Origin: Bacillota bacterium
GTDB lineage: Bacteria > Bacillota > Clostridia > Clostridiales > Clostridiaceae
Assembly: GCA_021779235.1 (NCBI GenBank)
Contig: JAJYBA010000115.1
Span: 1-5,432 of the forward strand
Length of the DNA: 5,432 nucleotides
Direction of reading: 5' to 3'
Positions within the stretch are counted from its first letter, which is position 1; every line of letters begins with the position of its first letter. Position numbers and translations under genes: made by a program. Below are positions 1 to 5,432 of the stretch, in pieces. The notes beneath the pieces were generated by a model. It did not search any database. It saw only the letters and a program-made list of their open reading frames with translations, and had not been told where the DNA came from.

Positions 1-107
1 ATTTCTGCATAATCAAACACCTTTCTTATTCCTTTTTCAATATTTTTACACACTTCAAGAGCTGAGAGACTACCCTTAAAGGAATCTGGTGCCATAATTA
101 TTTTCAT
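1..107 (-). CDS. glxK: Glycerate kinase, N-terminal fragment (cut by window edge)
   Basis: Only the first 35 codons are in the window; the gene continues past the left edge. The translation begins MKIIMAPDSFKGSLSALEVC, which carries the APDSFKGSLSA signature at the N-terminus of the GarK/GlxK family of glycerate kinases (family proteins are about 375-380 residues). Known family members phosphorylate D-glycerate with ATP in the cytosol, feeding glycerate from sugar-diacid, glyoxylate or glycerate breakdown into lower glycolysis. The ATG at 107-105 is preceded by GGAGG (119-115) with 7 bases of spacing, a strong start. It lies downstream of a CdaR-type regulator on the same strand, a pairing that parallels control of garK by CdaR in E. 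coli. The glxK symbol is used by family likeness; garK would be equally fair. Identity is well supported by the motif, but integrity of the rest cannot be judged. Confidence 0.9.
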   Translation of the reverse strand, partial: MKIIMAPDSFKGSLSALEVCKNIEKGIRKVFDYAE

Positions 108-114
108 ATGTCTA

Positions 115-119
115 CCTCC
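115..119 (-). promoter_or_regulatory. Ribosome binding site of the glycerate kinase gene
   Basis: GGAGG on the minus strand sits 7 bases before the ATG at 107-105. It fixes the start codon of the partial kinase gene, which otherwise would rest on the N-terminal motif alone. Confidence 0.85.
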
Positions 120-192
120 AAGCTTTATATTTAATATTTAACAGAGAATTTCGGTAAAATCTCAGATATGAACTAATAATTCTATAATAGTT

Positions 193-206
193 TGATTACG
201 TTTACA
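193..206 (-). promoter_or_regulatory. Candidate cre (CcpA binding) site
   Basis: The minus strand reads TGTAAACGTAATCA, which meets 13 of 14 positions of the cre consensus TGWAANCGNTNWCA; the one mismatch is A in place of T at position 10. It begins at about the transcription start predicted from the upstream -10 box (near 206) and covers roughly +1 to +14, a location from which CcpA typically represses. This would place glycerate use under carbon catabolite repression. The match is read directly; binding is inferred, and the presence of CcpA in the host is assumed from its Firmicute character. Confidence 0.6.
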
Positions 207-212
207 TCTAAA

Positions 213-241
213 ATTATACATGCCGTTTAGTGCATTAACAA
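213..241 (-). promoter_or_regulatory. Sigma-A-type promoter of the glycerate kinase gene
   Basis: On the minus strand, TTGTTA (241-236, 4 of 6 to consensus) and a perfect TATAAT (218-213) are separated by 17 bases. The predicted start is near 206, giving a leader of about 99 bases before the kinase ATG. The weak -35 box abutted by a putative operator fits an activator-dependent promoter. A second, poorer candidate lies further downstream (TTTAGA-17-TATTAT, -10 at about 184-189). I prefer the first because of its perfect -10 and the operator and cre sites aligned on it. Confidence 0.65.
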
Positions 242-253
242 TGTGTGCACAAT
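242..253. promoter_or_regulatory. Promoter-proximal putative CdaR operator
   Basis: TGTGTGCACAAT matches the palindrome ATTGTGCACAAT at 10 of 12 positions and contains the perfect core GTGCAC. Its edge touches the -35 box of the kinase promoter, and its centre (247.5) is about -41.5 from the predicted start, the usual place for an activator that contacts RNA polymerase at the -35 region. The nonamer TATTGTGCA on the minus strand (254-246) recurs 48 bases upstream. Assignment to CdaR is inferred from the adjacent regulator gene; I am not relying on a remembered published motif. Confidence 0.5.
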
Positions 254-289
254 ACAAGGATATATTGGATTTTAGTTATGTTTTTGTTA

Positions 290-301
290 ATGATGCACAA
301 T
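290..301. promoter_or_regulatory. Promoter-distal putative CdaR operator
   Basis: ATGATGCACAAT matches the palindrome ATTGTGCACAAT at 10 of 12 positions, with the right arm intact and the left arm degraded. The shared nonamer TATTGTGCA is at 302-294 on the minus strand, exactly 48 bases from the proximal copy, and the centre is near -89.5 from the predicted kinase start. The sequence TGTTAATG (285-292) overlapping it is repeated in inverted form as CATTAACA (233-240) over the proximal -35 box. Function as a second regulator site is inferred from the repetition. Confidence 0.4.
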
Positions 302-345
302 AATGGATTTTTATCTTGCGCATAGAATTTGGAGTAAATACACTT

Positions 346-1512
346 TTATTCAAGCTTAATCAGCATCCATGAGATATATATAAGCATGCAATAATAAGGA
401 TCAGTGATATCTATTTTATATAAGTCTTTAAATTTATTTATTCTGTAAGTCACTGTATTCCTATGTAAAAACATAACCTGAGCAGTATCCTTTATACTCA
501 TCTTGTTTTCAAAATACACTTCTATGGTGTTAAGCATTTCGTCCACATCAGTGTTATTTTTATTATTAAACATATCACCAAGTCCATTTAAAAACTCCTG
601 TTTTTGTTCATGGCTAATTGCATCTAAAAGCAGTTGTATTTTGTATTCATTTGCAAAGTAAATTAGTTTTTCTGGATATAGGTTTCTCCCAACATTAACT
701 ACTTTATGAGCCTGCATATAGGATTTGTGGTAATCCTTTAGGTCATTACATACACTACCTATGCCAATATACATATTTAGTTTAAGCTCTACCTTGAGAA
801 GCTTTTGTATATCATTACAATATTCCTCTAAATCTTTATTCAAACTTTTTAGTATAACAAATCTATCTTCAGATAAATTAAAGACTATGTCATCACTAGA
901 GTGGGTCAAACTTTTTATCAAATCAACTACATCTTGCTTTAGTTTTTGCACCATGGTTTCAGAATCCTCACTATAACTATCCAGTATTGTAGCGAAGGAA
1001 CATATGTCTGCTACTATTACCACTCTAGGCAATTTTTCTATAAAACCTATAAGCTGTGCACGAGTTTTAAAAATACTTTCATCTTCATACACATTATCTT
1101 TAATAATTTCTCGAGCAAAATTTTTTATCGCTCTAACTTGGAACAGTTCCATTTTAGTCCGTTCATTCTCTTGTATCATCAGTTCCACTAGTTCTTTTAC
1201 TATGATGCCGTAGCCTCTAACCTCAGAAGGTTCTCCTGTAATACCCACAACGCCTAATACTTCATTATTATGGTATATTGGTAGATTTACACCTTTTCTA
1301 CAACCTTCGTAGGAATTTAAATCCTTGTCTTCCACAATAACCTCTTTTTTTTCAAAAGCAGCCAATTTAGCACCTTTATGAAAGGTATTAACACGTCTTT
1401 TATCACCTGAAGCTATTATTATCCCTTCAGAGTTAATAATATTAATATTTTTTCCCAGAATGCTTATGACTCTATCTACAATTTTTTGGCACTCGTTTTT
1501 ATTCAAAATCAT
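346..1512 (-). CDS. cdaR: CdaR-family sugar-diacid/glycerate transcriptional regulator
   Basis: Complete 388-residue protein, close to the 385 residues of E. coli CdaR. Residues about 5-135 match the sugar-diacid recognition domain: a stretch with IIASGD at 32-37, then GVNLPIY (74-80) and GVVGITGEPSEVRGYG (87-102), the family's most conserved block. Residues about 140-285 form the degenerate GGDEF-like linker domain of this family. Residues about 325-385 are the PucR/CdaR-type helix-turn-helix, with IKDTAQVMFLHRNTVTYR (340-357) as the DNA-reading part. No membrane segment is present, so it acts in the cytosol. E. coli CdaR activates galactarate, glucarate and glycerate genes; here the next gene on the strand is a glycerate kinase, so glycerate or a related acid is the likely inducer, which is inferred. 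The ATG at 1512-1510 follows AAGGTG (1525-1520) at 7 bases. The TAA stop is at 348-346. I see no terminator after it, so readthrough into the kinase gene is possible. Confidence 0.93.
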   Translation of the reverse strand: MILNKNECQKIVDRVISILGKNINIINSEGIIIASGDKRRVNTFHKGAKLAAFEKKEVIVEDKDLNSYEGCRKGVNLPIYHNNEVLGVVGITGEPSEVRGYGIIVKELVELMIQENERTKMELFQVRAIKNFAREIIKDNVYEDESIFKTRAQLIGFIEKLPRVVIVADICSFATILDSYSEDSETMVQKLKQDVVDLIKSLTHSSDDIVFNLSEDRFVILKSLNKDLEEYCNDIQKLLKVELKLNMYIGIGSVCNDLKDYHKSYMQAHKVVNVGRNLYPEKLIYFANEYKIQLLLDAISHEQKQEFLNGLGDMFNNKNNTDVDEMLNTIEVYFENKMSIKDTAQVMFLHRNTVTYRINKFKDLYKIDITDPYYCMLIYISWMLIKLE

Positions 1513-1546
1513 ATTATTTCACCTTCAATTTTTATTTTTTATTACA

Positions 1547-1574
1547 ATTATACTCTGAAAAGTCATTCTGTATA
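1547..1574 (-). promoter_or_regulatory. Probable promoter of cdaR
   Basis: On the minus strand a perfect TATAAT (1552-1547) is preceded, 16 bases away, by TATACA (1574-1569, 4 of 6 to the -35 consensus). Transcription would start near 1540, leaving a short leader before the AAGGTG ribosome binding site. I find no TTGTGCA copy near this promoter, so there is no visible sign of autoregulation through the motif seen before the kinase gene. Confidence 0.5.
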
Positions 1575-1750
1575 GGTAAAATATTCATAATAGGGAAGAT
1601 AGTCATGTGAATATTTAGATAATTTTAAAATTCCAGACAATTAGTATGGGTCAGAAATATATCAAATTATATGCAATATAAGTTACAATATATATTACAT
1701 TAGAAGAAGCATTAAAAGTTAGTTAAATTTAGATGTGGGTTCAATTTTTG
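1575..1750. other. AT-rich divergent spacer with nothing assigned
   Basis: This stretch separates the leftward cdaR promoter from the rightward promoter of the small gene. It contains a 12-base palindrome AATTTTAAAATT (1621-1632) and several TATA/TTACAATATA-like runs, all expected by chance at this base composition. I see no open reading frame with a ribosome binding site, no terminator-like hairpin and no recognisable RNA. Confidence 0.5.
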
Positions 1751-1759
1751 TGGTATACT
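1751..1759 (+). promoter_or_regulatory. Extended -10 promoter of the small gene
   Basis: TGGTATACT combines a TGn extension (1751-1753) with TATACT (1754-1759, 5 of 6 to consensus). No good -35 hexamer is found at 16-18 bases upstream, as is common for extended -10 promoters. The start would fall near 1766, about 25 bases before the ATG. Confidence 0.6.
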
Positions 1760-1776
1760 TTATTAGTGATAGACAT

Positions 1777-1782
1777 AGGAGG
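1777..1782 (+). promoter_or_regulatory. Ribosome binding site of the small gene
   Basis: AGGAGG, a perfect Shine-Dalgarno core, is placed 8 bases before the ATG at 1791. It is the main evidence that this short reading frame is a real gene and that translation starts there. Confidence 0.85.
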
Positions 1783-1790
1783 CAAAAAAA

Positions 1791-2078
1791 ATGGCATATA
1801 TATTGAAGTATTCGAAAAAACAGTTAGATAAAACCTTAAAAGATTTCGTTAAGAAGGAAAGCATGGGCTCAAGTGACATTTCTGAGTGGATTAGAATCAT
1901 AAATAATTTTATATATGAATTTGGGTTAAAATCTGAAATTAATGAAGAGGGTAAACTTTCCATAACGACTAATAAGGAAGAACAAGTTGTAATAGAAAAA
2001 ATGATGTTAGTTCTAGAAGGTTCAAAAACTTCTTTTAATTATATTTTTGATGGTAACATTACGTATATAGAGGAATAA
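1791..2078 (+). CDS. Small protein of unknown function (95 aa)
   Basis: I do not recognise this protein. It has 95 residues, is highly charged and mildly acidic overall, has no cysteine and a single tryptophan (W33). There is no signal peptide or membrane segment, so a soluble cytosolic protein is expected. The N-terminal third is lysine-rich (residues 6-22), followed by a likely helix (29-45) and a glutamate-rich half with strand-like hydrophobic patches near 66-75 and 83-93. The case for a real gene is strong: extended -10 promoter, perfect AGGAGG at 8 bases, TAA stop at 2076-2078 and an intrinsic terminator starting 8 bases later. It is therefore a single-gene unit lying between the CdaR/glycerate-kinase genes and the mannosidase. 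It opposes cdaR in orientation and is separated from the mannosidase by the terminator, so neighbours give no firm hint of its job. Confidence 0.85.
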   Translation: MAYILKYSKKQLDKTLKDFVKKESMGSSDISEWIRIINNFIYEFGLKSEINEEGKLSITTNKEEQVVIEKMMLVLEGSKTSFNYIFDGNITYIEE

Positions 2079-2086
2079 TCATGAAG

Positions 2087-2119
2087 AAAGTACGAAATAT
2101 TTATATTCGTACTTTTTTT
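2087..2119 (+). terminator. Intrinsic terminator after the small gene
   Basis: AAAGTACGAA (2087-2096) and TTCGTACTTT (2106-2115) form a perfect 10-base-pair stem with a 9-base loop, running into seven T residues (2113-2119). It begins 8 bases after the stop codon of the small gene and should end its transcript. This isolates the mannosidase, which has its own promoter just downstream. No leftward gene ends here, so there is no reason to assume it works in both directions. Confidence 0.9.
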
Positions 2120-2143
2120 ATAATAAAAAACATGAATTTATAA

Positions 2144-2172
2144 TTGACGCTAATATTTATAAAATGTAAAAT
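2144..2172 (+). promoter_or_regulatory. Sigma-A-type promoter of the alpha-mannosidase gene
   Basis: TTGACG (2144-2149, 5 of 6) and TAAAAT (2167-2172, 5 of 6) are spaced by exactly 17 bases. The predicted start is near 2179, giving a leader of about 83 bases. The leader shows no clear hairpin, riboswitch or cre match, so regulation of this gene is not evident from sequence alone. Confidence 0.7.
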
Positions 2173-2248
2173 TTATATAAGATTCAATAAAACATTCCAT
2201 AGAACTTTAATAAATTTACTACATATATTACAAGAATTAATTAAAAAA

Positions 2249-2255
2249 GGGGGGA
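2249..2255 (+). promoter_or_regulatory. Ribosome binding site with a six-G run
   Basis: GGGGGGA follows a run of six A residues (2243-2248) and ends 7 bases before the ATG at 2263. It serves as the Shine-Dalgarno site of the mannosidase. The uninterrupted G run is unusual in such AT-rich DNA. Confidence 0.8.
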
Positions 2256-2262
2256 TTATTTT

Positions 2263-5200
2263 ATGGCATTTGAAATAGAAAGGATTGAGAGAATAGTAAA
2301 AGATCTGGATAAGGCAATTTATTCAGATTTTGAGCCAATTACAAGATATAAGGTTTGTGAAGGAAGTTTTGTAGGTGGAAATATTCAAGAGTTAAGGGAT
2401 GAAAACTGGGGTGAGTATTTAACTGGTAGCTTGTGGGGAGGCTATGACAAACATCAGTGGTTTAGGACAACTTTTAAAATACCTGAAAGATTTAAGGGCA
2501 AGAATGTAGTTTTTAGGATCACCACAGGAAGAGAAGGACAGTGGGATGCAACAAATCCTCAATTTTTATTTTATGTTGATGGAAAGCTAATTCAAGGACT
2601 TGACGTAAATCATCGTGAAGTTATTATTTCAGAAGGTGCGGAAGCTGATAAAGAATATTCTATTGCCTTCCTCGGATACAGTGGTCTTATTGATAGTAAA
2701 GTTGCTATAACAACGGAGTTATGTGTTTTAGATAAGAAAATTGAAGAGCTTTACTATAATATTAAAGTCCCTTTAGATGTAGCAAAATTACTAGAAAAAA
2801 ATGATGACAATAGGGTACGTATTTTAGTTAAGCTAGGAAAAGCTATTGATATGATTGATCTTAGGAGAATATACTCTCAGGATTTTTATAAATCTATAGA
2901 AACTGCAGATCATTATTTGCGAGGAGAATTTTATTCTAAGGTTAATAATAATAGTCCTGTAGTAACTGCAATAGGGCATACACATATAGATATTGCCTGG
3001 CTGTGGACAATTAGTCAGACGAAGGAAAAAGTTGTTAGAAGTTTTTCTACAGTAATAAATCTTATGAAACAGTATCCTGAATATAAGTTTATGTCTAGCC
3101 AACCGCAGCTTTATGAGTATATAAAAGAAAATGAACCCGAACTTTATGAAGAGATTAAGAAGAAAATTAAAGAAAAAGCTTGGGAAGTTGACGGAGCAAT
3201 GTGGCTAGAAGCGGATTGCAATATACCTTCTGGGGAGTCACTTATAAGACAGATTATGTTTGGTAACAAGTTTTTCAAAGAGGAGTTTGGAATAGAAAGT
3301 AAGTCCCTTTGGCTTCCAGACGTATTTGGCTACAGTGCTGCTTTACCTCAAATACTAAATAAAAGTGGAATTAAATATTTTATGACCACTAAGCTTGATT
3401 GGAATCAGTTCAATGTTATACCCAATGATACCTTTATGTGGCGAGGAATAGATGGTAGTGAAGTGTTTACTCATTTAGTTACAACTAGCGATTACAAAAA
3501 ACAAGTGGGAGCTGTAACCTTCAGTGAATCAAGAAATAAGACAACCTATACAGGTATAATGAATGCAAATCAAGTTATGGGAACCTGGAAGCGATATCAA
3601 AACAAAGATATATCAGAGGAAACCTTAATGCTCTTTGGGTATGGAGATGGTGGTGGTGGGCCAACAAAGGAAATGCTTGAGCATGCTAAGAGATTAAGCT
3701 ATGGTATTGAAGGCTGTCCTAGAGTTGAGCTAGGCTTTGAAACAGAATTCTTTGATAGATTATATGAAAAGGGAATAAGGAGTAAAGACCTTTCAACTTG
3801 GGTTGGTGAGTTGTATCTTGAATATCACAGGGGCACTTATACCTCAATGTCTAAAAATAAGAGATATAACAGAAAAAGTGAAATCTTATATCAAGATGCA
3901 GAAATGCTTGGGACCTTAAATATGCTTTTGGGTGAAGCTTATCCAGAAGAACAATTGAAAAAGGGCTGGAAGACTATTCTCTTAAATCAGTTCCATGACA
4001 TTATACCAGGTTCTTCTATAAAGGAGGTTTATGATGAATCTCATGAGCAGTACGAAGAGGTAATAAAGAGTGGAGAAGGGTTAGTAAAAAATTCCTTGAA
4101 GAAAATAGCCTCAAAGATTAGTTTAGATAAGCAATCTGTTATAGTTTTTAATACTTTATCCTATGACAGAGATGACATAGTTACAGTTGAAATGCCAGAA
4201 GGAATAGAAGTCCTTGGTCTTCAGGATTTAAATGGAAACGATACTCCTATTCAAATCATGGACAGTGGTAAAAAGTTTATATTCTTTGCAGAAAAGGTAC
4301 CTTCCAAAGGATATAAAACATACACAATTACAGATAAAGCTTCAGAGTGTTCAAGTGAATTTATTAATTTAGGTGAGACCTTTGAAAATAGGTATTTTAA
4401 AGTTAGCTTCGACGAAGATTATAATATTTTATCGCTATATGATAAGTATAATAAAAGAGAAGTTATAAAAAATATTAAAAAGGCAAATGTTCTTCAAGCC
4501 TTTGAAGATAGACCAATGAATTGGGAAAATTGGGATATTGATATATATTATAAGAGAAAAATGTGGGAAGTTAATGATGTAGTGCAAGTTGAAATAGTTG
4601 AAAGAGGACCTATAAGATATTGTATCAAAGTTAAACGTAGCTTCTGTAATTCCACCATAGATCAATACATTTACTTCTATAACAATATACCACGTATAGA
4701 CTTTAGGAATTGTGTGGACTGGAAGGAGAAGAATATACTTCTTAAGGCTGCCTTTCCAGTTGATATAAACTCAAGCAAGGCGTCTTATGAAATACAATAT
4801 GGAAACATTGAAAGAACAACACATAATAATACAAGCTGGGACACTGCTCAATTTGAGGTGTGTGCTCATAAATGGGCTGATTTGTCTGAAGGAAACTATG
4901 GAGTAAGCTTACTAAATGACTGCAAATATGGTTATGACATTAAAGATGATACTATGAGACTAACTTTAATTAAGGCAGGAACTTATCCAAATCCAGAGGC
5001 AGATTTAGGTTATCATGAGTTTACTTATTCAATATATCCACACAAAAACACCTGGAAGGAAGCAAGCACCCAAGAAATGGCCTGCAATCTTAATGTACCA
5101 ATGTATGCAGTAGTGGAAGATAGCCATAAGGGAATATTAAAAGATGAACTTTCTTTATTAAAAATAAATAAAGATAACTGCATTGTAGAGGTAGTAAAGA

Positions 5201-5412
5201 AAGCTGAAACTTGTAATGGAGTTATAGTAAGGCTTTATGAGTATAAGAATATGAGAGAAAAAGTAGATATAAGCTTTAGTACAAACATTGAAAGTGCTTA
5301 TGAATGTGACTTAATGGAAAATATAATTGAATCTGTTAATAACCATGAAAACAAAATCAGCTTTGAAATAAAACCTTATGAAATAAAAACATTTTTAATT
5401 AATTTTAAATAA
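2263..5412 (+). CDS. GH38 alpha-mannosidase, cytosolic Ams1/MAN2C1-like type
   Basis: Complete 1049-residue glycoside hydrolase of family 38, which removes alpha-linked mannose from oligosaccharides with retention of configuration and a bound divalent metal. Order of domains: N-terminal beta-rich domain (about 1-225), catalytic GH38 barrel (about 232-500), helical middle domain (about 515-600, with YHRGTYTSMSKNKRYNRKSE at 521-540), and C-terminal beta-sandwich domains (about 625-1045, including TSWDTAQFEVCAHKWADLSE at 857-876). By alignment with Golgi mannosidase II, the expected metal ligands are H241 and D243 in GHTHIDIAW, D353 in WLPDVFGYSA (also the nucleophile), and H578 in NQFHDI; all are present. 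GYGDGGGGPT (459-468) and the roughly 1040-residue length point to the Ams1/MAN2C1 subgroup, longer than E. coli MngB (about 877). No signal peptide or membrane segment is seen, so it should act inside the cell on imported or recycled mannosides. Linkage specificity cannot be read from sequence. Start: ATG 2263 behind a strong ribosome binding site. Confidence 0.96.
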   Translation: MAFEIERIERIVKDLDKAIYSDFEPITRYKVCEGSFVGGNIQELRDENWGEYLTGSLWGGYDKHQWFRTTFKIPERFKGKNVVFRITTGREGQWDATNPQFLFYVDGKLIQGLDVNHREVIISEGAEADKEYSIAFLGYSGLIDSKVAITTELCVLDKKIEELYYNIKVPLDVAKLLEKNDDNRVRILVKLGKAIDMIDLRRIYSQDFYKSIETADHYLRGEFYSKVNNNSPVVTAIGHTHIDIAWLWTISQTKEKVVRSFSTVINLMKQYPEYKFMSSQPQLYEYIKENEPELYEEIKKKIKEKAWEVDGAMWLEADCNIPSGESLIRQIMFGNKFFKEEFGIESKSLWLPDVFGYSAALPQILNKSGIKYFMTTKLDWNQFNVIPNDTFMWRGIDGSEVFTHLVTTSDYKKQVGAVTFSESRNKTTYTGIMNANQVMGTWKRYQNKDISEETLMLFGYGDGGGGPTKEMLEHAKRLSYGIEGCPRVELGFETEFFDRLYEKGIRSKDLSTWVGELYLEYHRGTYTSMSKNKRYNRKSEILYQDAEMLGTLNMLLGEAYPEEQLKKGWKTILLNQFHDIIPGSSIKEVYDESHEQYEEVIKSGEGLVKNSLKKIASKISLDKQSVIVFNTLSYDRDDIVTVEMPEGIEVLGLQDLNGNDTPIQIMDSGKKFIFFAEKVPSKGYKTYTITDKASECSSEFINLGETFENRYFKVSFDEDYNILSLYDKYNKREVIKNIKKANVLQAFEDRPMNWENWDIDIYYKRKMWEVNDVVQVEIVERGPIRYCIKVKRSFCNSTIDQYIYFYNNIPRIDFRNCVDWKEKNILLKAAFPVDINSSKASYEIQYGNIERTTHNNTSWDTAQFEVCAHKWADLSEGNYGVSLLNDCKYGYDIKDDTMRLTLIKAGTYPNPEADLGYHEFTYSIYPHKNTWKEASTQEMACNLNVPMYAVVEDSHKGILKDELSLLKINKDNCIVEVVKKAETCNGVIVRLYEYKNMREKVDISFSTNIESAYECDLMENIIESVNNHENKISFEIKPYEIKTFLINFK

Positions 5413-5432
5413 ATTACTAGGTGGCGGATTTT
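5413..5432 (+). promoter_or_regulatory. Probable ribosome binding site of a downstream gene cut off by the edge
   Basis: AGGTGG (5419-5424) lies 7 bases after the mannosidase stop codon, and the window ends 8 bases later, which is where a start codon would be expected. No terminator hairpin fits in between. This suggests a second gene, co-transcribed with the mannosidase, begins at or just past the right edge. Its identity is not visible. Confidence 0.5.

Noticed and set aside
1055..1061. TGTGCAC inside cdaR, resembling the core of the putative operator.
   Set aside because: Only the GTGCAC core is present without the flanking AAT arm, and it lies deep in coding sequence away from any promoter.
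761..1213. Overlapping plus-strand reading frames of 69-81 codons opposite cdaR.
   Set aside because: They lie wholly antisense to a clear, full-length family protein, overlap each other in different frames and encode low-complexity Ser/Phe/Ile-rich sequence typical of a shadow frame.
1621..1632. The palindrome AATTTTAAAATT, considered as an operator or terminator for cdaR.
   Set aside because: It is purely A/T, has no T tract beyond it, lies upstream of rather than after cdaR, and is expected by chance at this composition.
1763..1963. A 66-codon minus-strand reading frame over the small gene.
   Set aside because: It has no Shine-Dalgarno sequence before its ATG, whereas the plus-strand gene has promoter, AGGAGG and terminator.
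2135..2177. Three ATTTATA repeats around the mannosidase promoter, considered as operator copies.
   Set aside because: They contain only A and T in an AT-rich spacer, have irregular spacing (19 and 16 bases) and overlap the promoter elements by composition; no evidence beyond chance.
2180..2262. The mannosidase leader, considered as a riboswitch or T-box.
   Set aside because: At about 83 bases it is short and AT-rich, with no conserved aptamer motif or terminator/antiterminator pair.
2833..3102. An 89-codon minus-strand reading frame within the mannosidase.
   Set aside because: It is antisense to the conserved GH38 catalytic core, including GHTHIDIAW, and its sequence has no recognisable domain.
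4435..4665. A 76-codon minus-strand reading frame within the mannosidase.
   Set aside because: It is antisense to the C-terminal GH38 region, and its Ile/Phe-rich composition reflects AT-rich complement rather than a real membrane protein.

Overview
The window looks like chromosome of a low-GC Firmicute, most likely a Clostridium or close relative. It is AT-rich throughout, codons are AT-biased (AGA for Arg, ATA for Ile), Shine-Dalgarno sites are strong, sigma-A-type promoters are easy to see, and one spacer holds a good CcpA-type cre match. I see no insertion sequence, CRISPR array, tRNA, rRNA or phage gene.

Left part (1-1574), minus strand: the first 35 codons of a glycerate kinase run off the left edge. 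Upstream of it on the same strand is a complete CdaR-type sugar-diacid/glycerate regulator. The 238-base spacer between them is the most informative non-coding stretch. It holds a sigma-A-like promoter for the kinase (TTGTTA-17-TATAAT). Two copies of TATTGTGCA lie 48 bases apart upstream; the nearer abuts the -35 box and its palindrome is centred near -41.5. A 13-of-14 match to the cre consensus starts at the predicted transcription start. Read together, this suggests activation by the neighbouring CdaR protein and repression by CcpA when better carbon is present.

Middle part (1751-2119), plus strand: a small self-contained gene for a 95-residue protein I do not recognise, with an extended -10 promoter, an AGGAGG ribosome binding site and an intrinsic terminator right after its stop codon.

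Right part (2144-5432), plus strand: its own near-consensus promoter drives a complete 1049-residue GH38 alpha-mannosidase of the cytosolic Ams1/MAN2C1-like type, with all four expected metal-site residues and no signal peptide. No terminator follows. A ribosome-binding-site-like sequence at the right edge suggests another gene begins just outside and is co-transcribed.

The glycerate cluster and the mannosidase transcription unit appear functionally separate and are insulated by the small gene and its terminator. The window mostly holds recognisable carbohydrate metabolism. The points worth following up are the regulatory layout before the kinase and the orphan small gene; I do not see convincing evidence for a wholly new system.
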